A stretch of 64,000 nucleotides of DNA from Chlorops oryzae (GCA_020466095.1 CM035807.1:44547100-44611099); one strand, 5' to 3'; shown: positions 10,753 through 21,965, counted from the stretch's first letter. Notes: generated from the sequence alone by a model not told the origin. Numbers and translations are program-made.

Positions 10753-11040
10753 ATTCCCACCTTGTTTCATGAAAATCGGTTCAGTTGAACTGGAGATATC
10801 ATGGCCGCCAGTTCGAAAAACGTGGTTTCGAGATAAACGCGTTTAAAGTTTGAAGCAACGCAAAAATTACTCGTTTTAGCGCAGATCTTGCTCGACAAAG
10901 AAGGCTATATCCTCTAAACTATTTCGAATTTCAAAAAAATCCTTTTAGGGGCATATTCACAACTACCCAAGCTATAAATAAATGCAAAAAAAAAAGTCGA
11001 AAAAAAAGTTGCTCAATGAGAAGACCCCCTTAAGACTGGC
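10753..11040 (-). repeat. dispersed repeat R, right half
   Basis: Begins with the target duplication ATTCCCAC and continues TTGTTTCATGAAAATCGG as in the reverse complement of the 34395-34790 part of the other R copy. Shared landmarks are CATGGCCGCCAGTTC, GTTTCGAGATAAA and CCCCCTTAAG near the end. Confidence 0.75.
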
Positions 11041-12053
11041 AGCGCTAAAAATAGCTGTCAGTCTGTTTCCACAATGCTTACATTGCATTTCCATACAAAC
11101 TTTAAGTAGCTATAACTTCTAAACTAGACGCGACCCCCAAAAAAGGATTGCAGATTTGGACTCAGGGGGTCATTTTGCATAAAGTAACATAATAATATTT
11201 TTACATAAAAAAACAATAATCCCAGAAACGCACATAGAGTAAATTTATGCTCGGATTTACCCAGAATGACGGTTTTTTTTTTTTTTTTTGATTTTTACTC
11301 TATTTAACAAATTTCAATGTTTTAGCGCTTCTATGCAGCGAATTTTCTGGCTAAACACCATCTTAAAATGCTCATCGCATACCGAAATTTGCCCACTCAA
11401 AACAATATTTCTAACTGCTGCCATCACAATCCATAAAATTTGAGAGATGGTATGCGATGAACCATCGCATGTCGAGTCGCACTGTTAGAGGTGGCGCATT
11501 GGCCTCAAAGCTAAAAAATTAGTACTTTTCATTTTTTACATAGCCATAATTTAAGAACTGCTTTTCCTAGGTATGTGCAATGTACGAAGATACTTATTAA
11601 TTTTCAAAGCTGCACCTTTCTTCCAAAGGTCACAAAACCCTATCTCTTCACATAAGAAAATTTCTGTAACAAAAACTGATTTTTGAAAAAAAAAGTTTTC
11701 TGCATTTTACGGGTTAATTTTACCTCTGACAGAAAAAACATCCATTATCAGTCCCACTTATTTCCAATAGGGAAAACTTTTTCACCTAAGCCGTGAGATT
11801 CTATCTAAACAATAAAACGGACTTACCATAGAAAATTGGGAAAAAATTTTATCTTGTCCTCAACGGGGCCAATGCCAATCTGAGAAAGGCGATAATGATG
11901 CGGGACTTATTATTTCTCAGTAAGGAAACATTTTCGATTGTTTATCATACTAAGCTACTATAATAGCTTAAAATAGCACACATTCAAAATTGGTCATATT
12001 TCATGGTGCTGGAATTTAACGAACACACCATTGCTCAAAGCTCGTCTTGTAAC
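11041..12053. other. interval without a recognisable gene
   Basis: AT-rich, no coding signal. It contains a small inverted repeat, TCATCGCATACC at 11372-11383 against GGTATGCGATGA at 11449-11460. Nothing else was identified. Confidence 0.5.
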
Positions 12054-13746
12054 ATATCGCACCCTTGCTCCTAAACTGGCACAATTCAAAAAAATCAAAT
12101 TTTCAGTAGAAGCAAAAAACAGTTTATAGAAGACCTGGTGCAGTACGGAAGGAAAAAAGTGTTACACTAGTGAGGAGGTCCATTAAAGAGAAATTTTTGT
12201 TTTTTTTATTTTTTATTTCAACCTACGTCTGTGGAAATACAAGCCTATTTTGAATTGTGCCATTTTAACGTCATTTTTTTTGTCAAAATCACTGTCTCAA
12301 CTTAAATTGTGCCCCTTTAACTGCAAAAAATGTTTATTCTTAAAATTATTTAATAAATGTACCGAAGCCTAGCAATACAGTAAAAAACAAGCATAGACTA
12401 AATAAAATTGATGGTTCTGACCAAATCACACCATATTATGGTATAATTATTAAAGGACATTCTATACCTACTTTATATTTTTCAATTTTGTTTTCTATTT
12501 TGCGAAGAATTTGGTGATATGAAACCTTTGTGCCTCTTTAACTACAACAGTTCGAGTTCTTTTGCAAATTGTGCCACTTTAGCTACAATAATTCGAGTTC
12601 TTTTTTAAATTGTGCCTTTTTAACTACAATAATTCGAGTTCTTTTTCAAATGGTGCCTTTTTAACTACAATAATTCGAGTTCTTTTTTAAGTTGTGCTTT
12701 TTAACTGCGAAAATTAAAATTTTGGAAGTTTTATGCTGCTTACAGACTTTTGCATTTAACTGAAATTAGCTGTTATGAATTTAGCATTTATCGCTGCATT
12801 TAACCTGAATTTAACCCTCTTTAATGCAGAAATAAAATCATGAGTTTAGCTGTTTCATTTTGCAACACTTTCTTTTTTGGTACTCAATTCAGATTTTAAT
12901 TTAAAAGCAGCATTATTATTACCTGCAAAAACTGAGAAAGAACAACATTATAAATAAAAATTTTGCTTATATATAGAACTAATCATTTATTACATTTTTA
13001 TAATATGAATCAAAGTAAGTCAGTTAAATGCAACAGTCTGTAAGCAGCATAAAACTTCCAAAATTTTAATTTTCGCAGTTAAAAAGCACAACTTAAAAAA
13101 GAACTCGAATTATTGTAGTTAAAGCGGCACAATTTGAAAAAGAACTCTAATTTTTGTAGTTAAGGTGGCACAACTCAAAATTTTTTAAAAGCCAACTAGC
13201 CACTGAAATCAATAAAAGAAATGCAATGTTTTAAAAAAACCATTCAAGAAATATAAAAAAAACAAGTATCTAGTCGCAATATAACTTAATGGTAGTTTGA
13301 TTTTTGCTTTAAAACAAATAATTTTTGAAAAACTTATGTCAATCGGTATTATTTGATCTATAATGGCATAACTTATAATAGAACAGTCAAATGAAACCAC
13401 TTTTTGCGACTAAATCAGCACAATTCATAATGGTACACCACAAATGTGATAATTTAGTTGCGCGAAAGTGGCACATTTTAAATTAGTTCACTTTATGTGC
13501 AACAAAGTCTATCTACTTTGCAAAGACACCTTGGCATAATTCAAAATATTACTCTTTAAGTAAAACTGAAGAGGTAGTGCAACTTGCATCAAAACTGGCA
13601 TAAAGTTATTTTTTGAGTTTAGGAAGATAGTAATGCGAATTAAATTTTTGCAGTAGCTAAAGATATGCATAATGACTTGATATATGGAAAAAAGTCGATT
13701 TTGGAAAATTTTGAATTGTGCCAGTTTAGGAGCAAGGGTGCGATAT
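12054..13746. mobile_element. large foldback element with composite inverted arms
   Basis: Terminal 34-bp perfect inverted repeats (outer end CGCACCCTTGCTCCTAAACT at 12058, mirrored up to 13742), bounded on both sides by ATAT, which may be a 4-bp target duplication. The left arm has four tandem copies of a roughly 41-bp unit around ACTACAATAATTCGAGTTCT (12538-12700). Inverted copies of the unit lie in the right arm (13085-13165). An inner 59-bp arm pairs 12706-12764 with 13021-13079. No transposase frame. Superfamily unknown. Confidence 0.8.
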
Positions 13747-13889
13747 GATTAAATACACAATAAGATATTGATGTACTCGTTCTCACCTCAAATTCAATTT
13801 CAATAAACGGAAATCCTTCTATTCATCATAAAAAATAAAAAAATAATCCTGACTAAGGATCTGATCCTTTTTATCGCTGGAATCTAACT
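13747..13889. other. short spacer
   Basis: AT-rich spacer between the foldback element and a MITE. No feature seen. Confidence 0.5.
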
Positions 13890-14381
13890 GCCCTATTCTA
13901 GGGTTCGATCGATAGTCGAATCGAAGCTCTTCGACTGAGTCGATTGTTTTTTCATTCGGTATTCTGGCAACAAATCGAAACATAGTGGCTCCATTGTGGC
14001 TTCTGATTCTTTGAACCGATCAGCTGTTTGTGTTTATATCTCAAATTTAAAAACGAAAAGTGAAATAGCTGAAATTGAAAAAATCTCCATCAACTCCACA
14101 AGCTTTGCAATTTGTTGTTTGTTGCTTATTTGCTTTGACCTATAAGAAAAGTTGCACTAAAAATCTTTTAAACCAAACAATTATAAAAATAATCTTACAT
14201 TTTTTGTTTTCCGACACTGCATCGACAGCTAGTTGGCGGTCGAACCGGCAACGATTAACATTCGAACAGCTGTCGATTTTTCGATGTTCAGAATACAAAA
14301 TTCGACATTCGATAATCGATGATTGAAGAATTGAAGAAGAATTTCGATCATCGATTATCGGTCGAACCCCAGAATAGGGGC
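13890..14381. mobile_element. MITE with about 26-bp terminal inverted repeats
   Basis: The left end CCCTATTCTAGGGTTCGATC (13891) mirrors the right end ATCGGTCGAACCCCAGAATA (about 14357) with few mismatches. About 490 bp, no transposase. Secondary inverted segments rich in TCGAT lie inside both ends. The target duplication is not clear. Confidence 0.75.
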
Positions 14382-14600
14382 GTAAATGTGTGTCAAGGAG
14401 GAATATAAGTACTCAATGGCACTCGTATTGGACAAGTTCAACAAATCTAAATCATTTAATCTAACAAATTTGATAATAATCCTGACGACGGTCATTTAAA
14501 CGTTGGATCTATTACATATTACTGCAAAAGTTTTATCCTGGCATATGAGGACCTAATAAGTGTCCCGGTCATTTAACTAAAGTAAAAAAAAAAAAAAAAA
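14382..14600. other. interval without a gene
   Basis: AT-rich DNA ending in an A run of about 18 at 14584-14601. Nothing identified. Confidence 0.5.
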
Positions 14601-15282
14601 ATTGGTGTCTGTAAAGCAGAGGTTGACAATGTGAATTTATGCAATTTTTGCGATTGTATTGGATACGCGTAAAAGCTCTTTTGTTGATAATTCGGCAAGC
14701 AACTGATTGTCAGATGCGAGCAGGGCTGCCAGTAAGAGAGTTCGCTAAACAAACGAAAATACCTCTAAAACAGCCAAATTTTTTCTCCAACTGGCGAAAT
14801 AAAAGCCAACATTACCATTACGGCTCACATGACTTCTACAATTTATATTTTTAAGCTAACTTCCTTAATTTAACATTCATGCAATCAGAGTATATACCAC
14901 GACCTCCTTGCATTTTCAATTTTTTCCAAAAAATCCTTGTGGGATTTTTCGTTAGTTTTTTGATTTCGGAAAATTTGGAATAGGGGTTTTTAATAATTTT
15001 AAGGGGTTTTTTTCTCGGAAAAATGTGGCACCACTAAGCAAAAACCGGACTGTCCCGTATGTGTGAAAGCACAAAAGCTCATCATGCTTACATGTGAAAG
15101 CTCTTCGCTCGCGAGCTCAAGGCGTGCTGTAAAGTCAATTTACGGACGATAGTTTTACGTGATAACGTCATAAGAAAACACTCATTTTGTACATAAAAGG
15201 GACCATTCAAGTATCACGTACGCTATTTTTTACGACTTTTGAAACTCCCTCCCCTTAAACTTGTTAATTTTTGTGCCGGTGA
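14601..15282 (+). repeat. left copy of a dispersed inverted repeat arm, split by an insertion
   Basis: ATTGGTGTCTGTAAAG at 14601-14616 and TCAATTTACGGACGATAG onward (15135-15282) together mirror the arm at 20570-20715. The arm is split by the 510-bp element at 14617-15126. Landmarks shared with the other arm are GTATCACGTACGCTATTTTT and GAAACTCCCTCCCCTTA. Confidence 0.75.
14617..15126. mobile_element. non-autonomous hAT-like element with 8-bp target duplication
   Basis: The 510-bp insertion is flanked by perfect CTGTAAAG at 14609-14616 and 15127-15134. The other arm at 20570-20715 shows the uninterrupted sequence. 8-bp duplications are typical of hAT elements. The ends start CAGAGGTTGA and, in reverse complement, CACGCCTTGA, a weak terminal inverted repeat. 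No transposase is encoded. Confidence 0.7.
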
Positions 15283-15455
15283 CGTGGAAGGGATGCTCAC
15301 GGAATTCGAAGTCTTCGGTTGCGCAAAAATATGCGCCGGTTAGATCGTCAGAGACGAACCCATCTCCGGGGGAGATGTCGGTTGGGGTGAAGAGGCTTGG
15401 CTATCCGGTGTTGCAGTAGCACTTGGAAAATGCAGCAAGTGATGATGTCGTTCGC
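15283..15455 (-). repeat. BEL/Pao fragment (gag-protease linker)
   Basis: Matches 16990-17165 of the larger BEL/Pao copy in the same orientation (TTCGAAGTCTTCGGTTGCGC, GGTGTTGCAGTAGCA). It lacks the G homopolymer found in the other two copies, having only GTGGAAGGG there. Confidence 0.8.
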
Positions 15456-15869
15456 CAAATTTTAATGTCAAGGACAATTAAGGGCTGACGTACCTGTTCT
15501 TGAAGATGAAGTGTGAGGGAAATCCGGTTGGTTTTTATAATTTTTTTGTCTGCCGGCGGTTGCGCGACGCGATTAAAGATTTTAATGGTGATATTTTCTT
15601 TGATTTATGTTTTTCACTAAAATTCTTTTTTCTTTCTGTTAGATAGCTCACGAGTTTAAATTTTCCTTTTATAATTTTTATTTTTATTTTATTTTTTTTT
15701 TTTTGGTTCACAATTAGACTGAGTTTTTTGTTTGCGGAGCGGCGCAGCGCGTTCTAACGACAACGATCAAAGACTGTGCCGTCGTCGCTGGAGGTCGAAC
15801 TGTGGAACGCGAGAGTGCAAAGGGTTTCGTTAAATCGGTTCGATTAAGGGCTCGCCCCCATAGCGGCTA
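15456..15869. other. unassigned, possibly LTR sequence
   Basis: Between two BEL/Pao pieces. Contains a GC-rich stretch (about 15735-15840) and a T-rich stretch (15685-15705). No second copy in the window, so an LTR cannot be shown. Confidence 0.35.
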
Positions 15870-16335
15870 CGGCGAAAAATTGATATACTGCCCGCCTTGC
15901 GCTACGCAATAAGTATTTCCTGCTCCTGGCTGCGCACCTCCTGCACAAATTCCTGGACGAGGATCATATCGAATGTTAGAGGGACCTGCCAGCCCCAGTT
16001 GCTTGTTTGGGGCAGAAAAGACGTTGAAGTTTATTACTAAGCAGATGGTCAATAATAATGAATGTTAGAGCGACGGTGAGCGGTGACGCTCCGATGATGA
16101 TACGCGGAGCGTATCAGAAAGCGAAGTTGACGTCAGTGACACCTCCGCTCCCCTGATGACAGCGGAGATCGCTCCTCCTGGATCAAAAGGCTTGAGAACA
16201 TTTGAAACAAGCTGATGGTTCGTAATCGAAGAAACTGCAGAATGAGCGTTCAGGCTGTAAAGGATCCAGCCAGTAAAAGCGTTCCAATGAACGATAACTT
16301 CTTGCCCCGAAATAGACTGGAGCAACTCGTGGGGC
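15870..16335 (-). pseudogene. BEL/Pao pol remnants downstream of a deletion
   Basis: Minus-strand pieces with weak resemblance to the part of BEL/Pao pol after the RT palm. One is SNVLKPFDPGGAISAVIRGA near 16160-16225, like the FDPLG...IRAK segment. The RT palm with YVDD is absent, so the join to the upstream protease region is a deletion. The last 61 codons (16052-15867) end GGQYINFSP and are not recognised. Confidence 0.4.
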
Positions 16336-16373
16336 GGCTCTTGATTGATAGATTCTTGGACGCTATTTCTCGT

Positions 16374-17829
16374 TTAGTGATGAACTTCTTCGCCGTAGAG
16401 ATCCACCGTGGAAGCGGGTGGATAATTGGGAAATTCCTCGTGTTCCCGGAATGATTGGAGCAACTTGTGAAGTAACTCATGATTGCCTCCGGAGACGTGC
16501 GTCGTAAACGCTTCGATGGTTTTGATGGCGATGGGCCCACTCATAAGCCATCCGATTAGAGAATATGGTGCAAGAGAACTGCCTCCGATATTTCTTTTGA
16601 CTCCAAAAGATAACGATGTAGGCACACCATAGGAGTCGATGATCGTGTCGATTCCGCCAGGATTCACAAAATGCGAATCGGCGAGCTCAAGCGATGAAAT
16701 GTGTCTAGGATCCCGATTGGGGTCCTTTTGGCTGGAAGCCGGATTGTCAGGTTTGGAAGTAGAATGGCGTCGACCTCTTGCTTGCACGCGGAGCGTGGCG
16801 AGGCGCGAGTGAGCGTGCACTTCCTTTTCGCTACTTGAGTGCATACTTTGTGCGATGTTGGTAAATTCAACGGCTGCTGCAATTGCTCAGTAATAAATGT
16901 ACTTTGTGAGCCCTGATCCAAGAGTAAGATATGTGCGATGGCCGTGGGCAAAACCACCTGAGTTTGCTTGTTGGAGACGTGTGCGTGTGCCGGTGACATT
17001 TGGGGGGGGGGGGGATGCTCACGGAGTTCGAAGTCTTCGGTTGCGCCAAAATATGCGCCGGTTGGCTCGTCGGCGACGGGCTCATCTCCAGGGGAGATGT
17101 CAATGGGGGTGAAGAAACTTGGCCATCCGGTGTTGCAGTAGCATTTGGAAAATGCAGCAAGGTATGATGTCGTTGTTGGCACTTCGCGCAGCGAATGGTG
17201 CTATTGCACTTTGCCTTTAGATGACCGGCCGAGAGACAGTTTAGACATAGATTATGCTGCGAAACAGCTTGAACCCGTTCGTCGACCGACATCTGGAGAA
17301 ATTGATCACATTGACGCAGAGGATGGTTGCCGCTTAATAAAATACACGGTTCCGCACTTCGATCTAGAGTAAGCGACTCGTGTCTTGAAGAATCCATTGG
17401 GTTGAAGGCTGCAGTTGGAGCTTTAAATTGTTTGAATTTGGAATGGCGCTCAAGAGCTTCACAGCGGCGTCTGATGACAGCATTAATTTCTTCCCAGGAC
17501 GGAGGCTCTTGATGTAAAGACCATGATTGCGTTGGAGAAGCATATCTTTTTGCCCAATGCATATTGCTGAGTTGTGCTCTGGCTATAAGTTGGAGTTGTT
17601 GTAATTGGTCCAAAGCGATCCGATTAAATGCGACGACTCCAACACTCCATTCACCTCTTTCACAAGCTACACTAAAGGCATTGTTGACGCGTTGTGAAGC
17701 GGTCTTGATGTCCTCCGCAACGATCTCCAGCAGCGACTCCGTCGAAATCCCTGGATCACAATCAGCCGCATAAAGGCACAAGCCCTTGAGATCCTCTAGC
17801 TGGAAGTTGAAATTCCAATTGGACGCCAT
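16374..17829 (-). pseudogene. BEL/Pao gag and peptidase A17-like protease (frameshifted)
   Basis: Gag starts with the ATG at 17829 (MASNWNFNFQLEDLKGLCLY). It has a helical N-terminal region of about 190 residues and then two knuckle-type motifs (CLNCLSAGHLKAKC and CAKCQQRHHTLLHF). A Pro/Ser-rich linker is followed in a second frame by the protease motif LLLDQGSQSTFITEQL (about 16925-16870). A third frame holds LADSHFVNPGGIDTIIDSYG and GWLMSGPI, typical of BEL/Pao just before RT. Frameshifts lie at a 12-G run near 17004-17015 and near 16715. These proteins form the particle and mature it. The RT palm is deleted, so the copy is dead. Confidence 0.85.
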
Positions 17830-18480
17830 GATGATTGCAGAAAATTATATGCGTCTTAAGCTCGTTGAATTGTATCACGGCGATCACTGCCGGTCGATGT
17901 AATCTGACCGACTCCGTAAGAGTCGAAGTTGAACAAATTTTCGGTCAATGTCTGTCGTAGCGCACTGCAATTATAGACCTTCACCTTCGCAACACCCCGC
18001 AAGCCTCCTTGCAACCCCAAACTCAATGAAAAGAAAACAAATCGTTTCAATATGTTAAAGAAAGTCGCAATAAATTCCAGATTGAAGTATGTTTATTTGT
18101 CGCCAAAAACTTCGAATAAGAATTTCAAATTTCGATCATAACATTGTCATGCATAAACGTTAGCAGAGCGCAAGCATCGCAGCATATATTTATGTGATGT
18201 TGTATGCCTATATGCACAGAGACGTTACAGACCATCAAACAACGGAGCCGACATACAAACATGCCTTGCAATTCTTATTGCCCTCGCCTCAAGAATGCAC
18301 GCTCGATCGGTGATGTTCGATGTTGCGGTCGCTACAGCTTATAGGCTTGATAGCAAATTTCGGCATATGATGGCAAAACTGACCTACGCAATATGTATGG
18401 TTGTATGCATATACATTAGGGCGGGTCAATTTGTATGGAAGAATTTTTGAGAAGCCTGCGTCAGCGAAATTCGTAAATTA
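17830..18480. other. leader or LTR region upstream of BEL/Pao gag, unproven
   Basis: Non-coding on both strands. By position it should hold the leader and 5' LTR of the minus-strand BEL/Pao copy, but no repeat partner is present. AGGGCGGGTCAATTTGTATG near 18419 looks like the end of a small dispersed element, without a partner end seen. Confidence 0.3.
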
Positions 18481-19648
18481 CATCTAATTTTAAGACTTTT
18501 TCTCCATTAAACCATATACAAATTTTGAATTTTAGCTGTGCGACTTTTCATAAATACATTTTTTCCTCAATTATAAAATATGAATATATGAAATTTGAAA
18601 GTGATAAAAAAAGTGTATAAAAAAGATCATTTGTAGCGTCATTTCTAAAGTAAATTTGGACACTGAATCCGAATCTGGCGTTAAAAATACATTAAATTTA
18701 ATAGAACAAATCGTGATTTTTTACCAAAATATCGTGATTTTCAGCCAAAAAATGAAAGATATCTAGGAAATTTTTTTTATTTCAATTGTTAGCTCGTTCC
18801 GATCAGGCACTGTCTGAACTTTATATGTCTTGAGGCCCGCAGGATTTTTCTCCAAAAAAGCTCACACTTTTTGACGTGAAAACGTTTATTAAATCGATGA
18901 TAGCAAACTCAAATAGCAAGTATCAGCCGTCGGTGAATTCAATGTGTTTTCAACAAGTTCGTCATTCATTTTACGCGACAACAAAATTGGTTTCTGGGAG
19001 AGGGATGCACGGTAAAGATAAATAAACTCTCCCATACCACATCCTCGAACATCCCTCACCAGCAAACCACTCAAATACATAAAAGTACAAACCGGTTTAG
19101 AGCAAAGAGTTCGCTCTCATAAGAAAGCAAATTGTCTCAGTCGTCTCTTCACAAGCAGACAAGGCGAAAATATGCAAAAGGTACACAGCGTCCAAATACA
19201 AATTTATGTATGGCTATGGGCACACAAACATATTCACACATGTGCGTAAGTGCAGCACGCAATCGACAGACAAGTGCGGGGCTGCCGAAAAACAATCAGA
19301 ATGAAAAACCCTTGTCAATGTGTTGAGGCAAGAAGTCCGATTGTTTTGTTCTTGACATGATCCCTTCGAAGAATTCCTAGCTTTTGCGTTGTGTTCATAG
19401 AGAACGTTGTCTTTCTTTCCTGGACTTCATGCGTTCAGTGTTTGATTTATAAAAGCAACGAAAGAGTACACTATATCCTGGTTTAGCATAACTGACTCTT
19501 TAGATATGTGAACAAACAAATTTGAAAAACAAAGACGAATTTCTGAATCCGGTATTAAAGAAAATAACAGCAACAAATATTTTCACTCCCACTGCATACT
19601 CAATAGAAATTTTTAAAATTTGCGTGTCGCTGTTCGTTTTTATGAGCG
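18481..19648. other. interval without a recognisable gene
   Basis: AT-rich. The short open frames near 18889-19080 and 19132-19326 have no recognisable domain. Confidence 0.45.
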
Positions 19649-19779
19649 TTAGGCTGCAATTATAGTGAAGCTGAAGTGTAAGCTGTCATGTCTTTGTTGT
19701 ATTTCTGCAACAACAAATAACAACTAACACATGACAGCCAACGCTTCAGTTTTGGCTTCATTACATTGATTCAGCCTAA
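19649..19779. mobile_element. hairpin MITE
   Basis: TTAGGCTG at 19649 mirrors CAGCCTAA at 19772-19779. The arms continue as GTGAAGCTGAAGTGT against its imperfect complement, and TGTTGT pairs with ACAACA near the centre. Almost the whole 125 bp folds back. TTA/TAA at the ends would fit a 3-bp Harbinger-type target. Confidence 0.65.
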
Positions 19780-20007
19780 AATTCTCATAAGCATATTGTA
19801 GATTAAAATATAAGACGTTACAAAATTGTCCGAAAATTGTCTTGTAATTTTTTCACGCACTCATGTAAATTGTGCAGATTATTTTTTGAAAAGAACAATT
19901 GCTGCATCATCATACTCTGCACGTTAAATATATGTACACTGTGCCAAGTCAAAATTTAATTTTGTATGAACAGGGCCTGCAAATATTTTTTAAACAAAGG
20001 CAGGGAT

Positions 20008-20409
20008 CAGTGCTCGGACTAGAAAATTTGTAAAGGTGGTAGATTTAAAATTGTTTAAAATAGTAAATTAGCATATCACATCTGATCCTGTAGAAAATTG
20101 GGAAACTTACAAATTTTTAGGTATTTTCTCTTATAAAAAAATTGGTTAATATTTATTGGATGTCGTTAAGTGCCAATGCTGTTATTCTTGGCAATATTCT
20201 TGACAATAGGAAGCTGCCAACATATTTTTCAATAGCACGTAACATTGAAGCACATATGCTCTCAATGAATCTTAATGGTCATAAAATAAATAAAACAAAG
20301 GCATAAATGAGTAAAAAAAAAGGGTTGCTTTGGACTTAACGTGGTAGAAGTGGTAGAAGTGAAAAATAGTGGTAGATCTACCATCAAAGTAGTAGAAGTC
20401 CGAGCACTG
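20008..20409. mobile_element. hAT-type MITE
   Basis: Perfect 13-bp terminal inverted repeats CAGTGCTCGGACT. Flanks GCAGGGAT (20000-20007) and ACAGGGAT (20410-20417) are an 8-bp target duplication with one mismatch. The CAGTG-type end and the 8 bp indicate the hAT superfamily. 402 bp, no transposase, and a GTGGTAGAAGT-rich right side. Confidence 0.8.
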
Positions 20410-20569
20410 ACAGGGATCTAAAATATTTATAAAATTGATATTGAAAACTTTAATATGTGTGCAATTTTAATTTAGAAATTGAAGTATAATTATTATTTCT
20501 ATTTTACATTTATATTAAAAATCACAAAAAAATTAAAAATGAGACTTATTTTGTAACTTTAAAATTAAT

Positions 20570-20715
20570 AAGTCTAAGGGGAGGGAGTTTCAAAAGTCGT
20601 TAAAAATAGCGTACGTGATACTTGAATGCTCCCTTTTATGTACAAATTGGGTGTTTTTCTTATGATCTTATCATGTAAAACTATCGTCCGTAAATTGACT
20701 GTGCAGACACCAATT
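20570..20715 (-). repeat. right copy of the dispersed inverted repeat arm
   Basis: Reverse complement of 14601-14616 plus 15135-15282, ending CAGACACCAATTTTTT. This copy is uninterrupted and so gives the empty site of the 510-bp hAT-like insertion. Confidence 0.8.
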
Positions 20716-21027
20716 TTTTCGCCTTTTCTGGATACGCATTTTTCTCCCCGAACCAACTTTCCTGGTAATTTTTAGGTCCTCATTGAATAACTTTTGATAC
20801 GGTTTTCAGCCAAACTTTAGCTCTATTGGCGATTGTTTTATAGGTCCATAACGGATGTTCTTGATGCAAACGAATTATGAAATTGCGTGTTTCTATATTC
20901 GACGACATATCGCTACTAAAAACCAACGCATAAAAAAAGTCAAACGGTAACTTCTCAGATCGTTTTAACGTTTAGCCTACTTGTTGTTTTTTTCGACTTC
21001 ATGCATTTTTACTCGAGTCTTTCTGCT

Positions 21028-21173
21028 TTAGGGGCTCCCTCCAGTTCTGTCAGATATGAAACAGAAATGAAAGACTTTATATAAAAGAACACTTCAGAGA
21101 ACTTCTGATTCATTTCTGAAGCGTTTTTTATATAATGTTTTTTATTGCTGACATATCTGGAGAGAGCCCCTAA
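21028..21173. mobile_element. hairpin MITE
   Basis: TTAGGGGCTCCCTCCAG at the left mirrors CTGGAGAGAGCCCCTAA at the right. Most of the 146 bp pairs with itself. Terminal TTA/TAA fits a 3-bp target duplication. Confidence 0.75.
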
Positions 21174-21321
21174 CTGAGGGGAACTTTTTCTGCCGCAGTC
21201 CTTATGTATCTGAAATATTCAACCACCAGCTATCCATTTTCTGCGCATGTTATGCTGTGCTGATTGAAGTGTAGATCACGGATAGAATGAAGGATGGCGT
21301 CCTGTTTATGAGGCCTTTTAC

Positions 21322-21727
21322 TAGAGTTGCAACGGATATCTGGTCAATATCTGGTATCAGGCCTTAAATTTAGTATCCGGCTATATGCCGGATTACATCT
21401 ATGTCCCGCCGCCGGATATCTCACATTAAACATTTGCTATATTGTATTTATACTTCGAATGCAGATTTGAAAATGGAGCAATTGGAGGAAACCGTATGCA
21501 GTTCGGCTAACATTTTCACAGTAAATGTCCGTTTTTAGAGATTTTTTATTGCAGTTATCAAACGGCAATGGTCCGGAGCATTGCTACGCCGTTCAATAAG
21601 GCTTTAAAACCGAAAAATATATAACAAAACTAAATTAAGTATCGGGCAGCCGAACATCCGGGTGGTTGCCAGGCGGAATAACTGGATGTCAGGCATTCGG
21701 CCCGATACACTATCCCTTGTAACACTA
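21322..21727. mobile_element. possible TIR element
   Basis: TAGAGTTGCAACGGATA at the left resembles the reverse complement of TATCCCTTGTAACACTA at the right (13 of 17). Flanks CCTTTTAC and CGTTTTAT match at 6 of 8. About 400 bp, no transposase. Weak evidence. Confidence 0.35.
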
Positions 21728-21965
21728 CGTTTTATACTCGCCAATTATTGATCATCAATTATTATTTTTATTCGCTTTTAGAGTTATATGCTTATTTCCA
21801 CATACAAAAGATGGCACAAAATGATCTATCCAGCACGTGTTATCAAAAAGATTATCGTTTACAAAGTTATTGTACAGAAAATAATTTGCTTTAACAATTT
21901 TTAGAAGTTCTACTCATGACATATACATATACAGATTTTTTTAATATTCAAAAATTTCTTTTTAG

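Noticed and set aside
11372..11460. Small palindrome as a regulatory operator or MITE
   Set aside because: Only 12 bp pairs, no ends or target duplication, no second copy seen.
14075..14326. Open frame of 83 codons
   Set aside because: Lies inside a MITE and includes its right subterminal inverted repeat.
15867..16052. Gly/Pro-rich frame as a separate gene
   Set aside because: In line with BEL/Pao pol remnants on the same strand; too short and without own signals.
18889..19326. Two short frames on opposite strands as host exons
   Set aside because: No acceptable splice sites noticed and no recognisable protein family.
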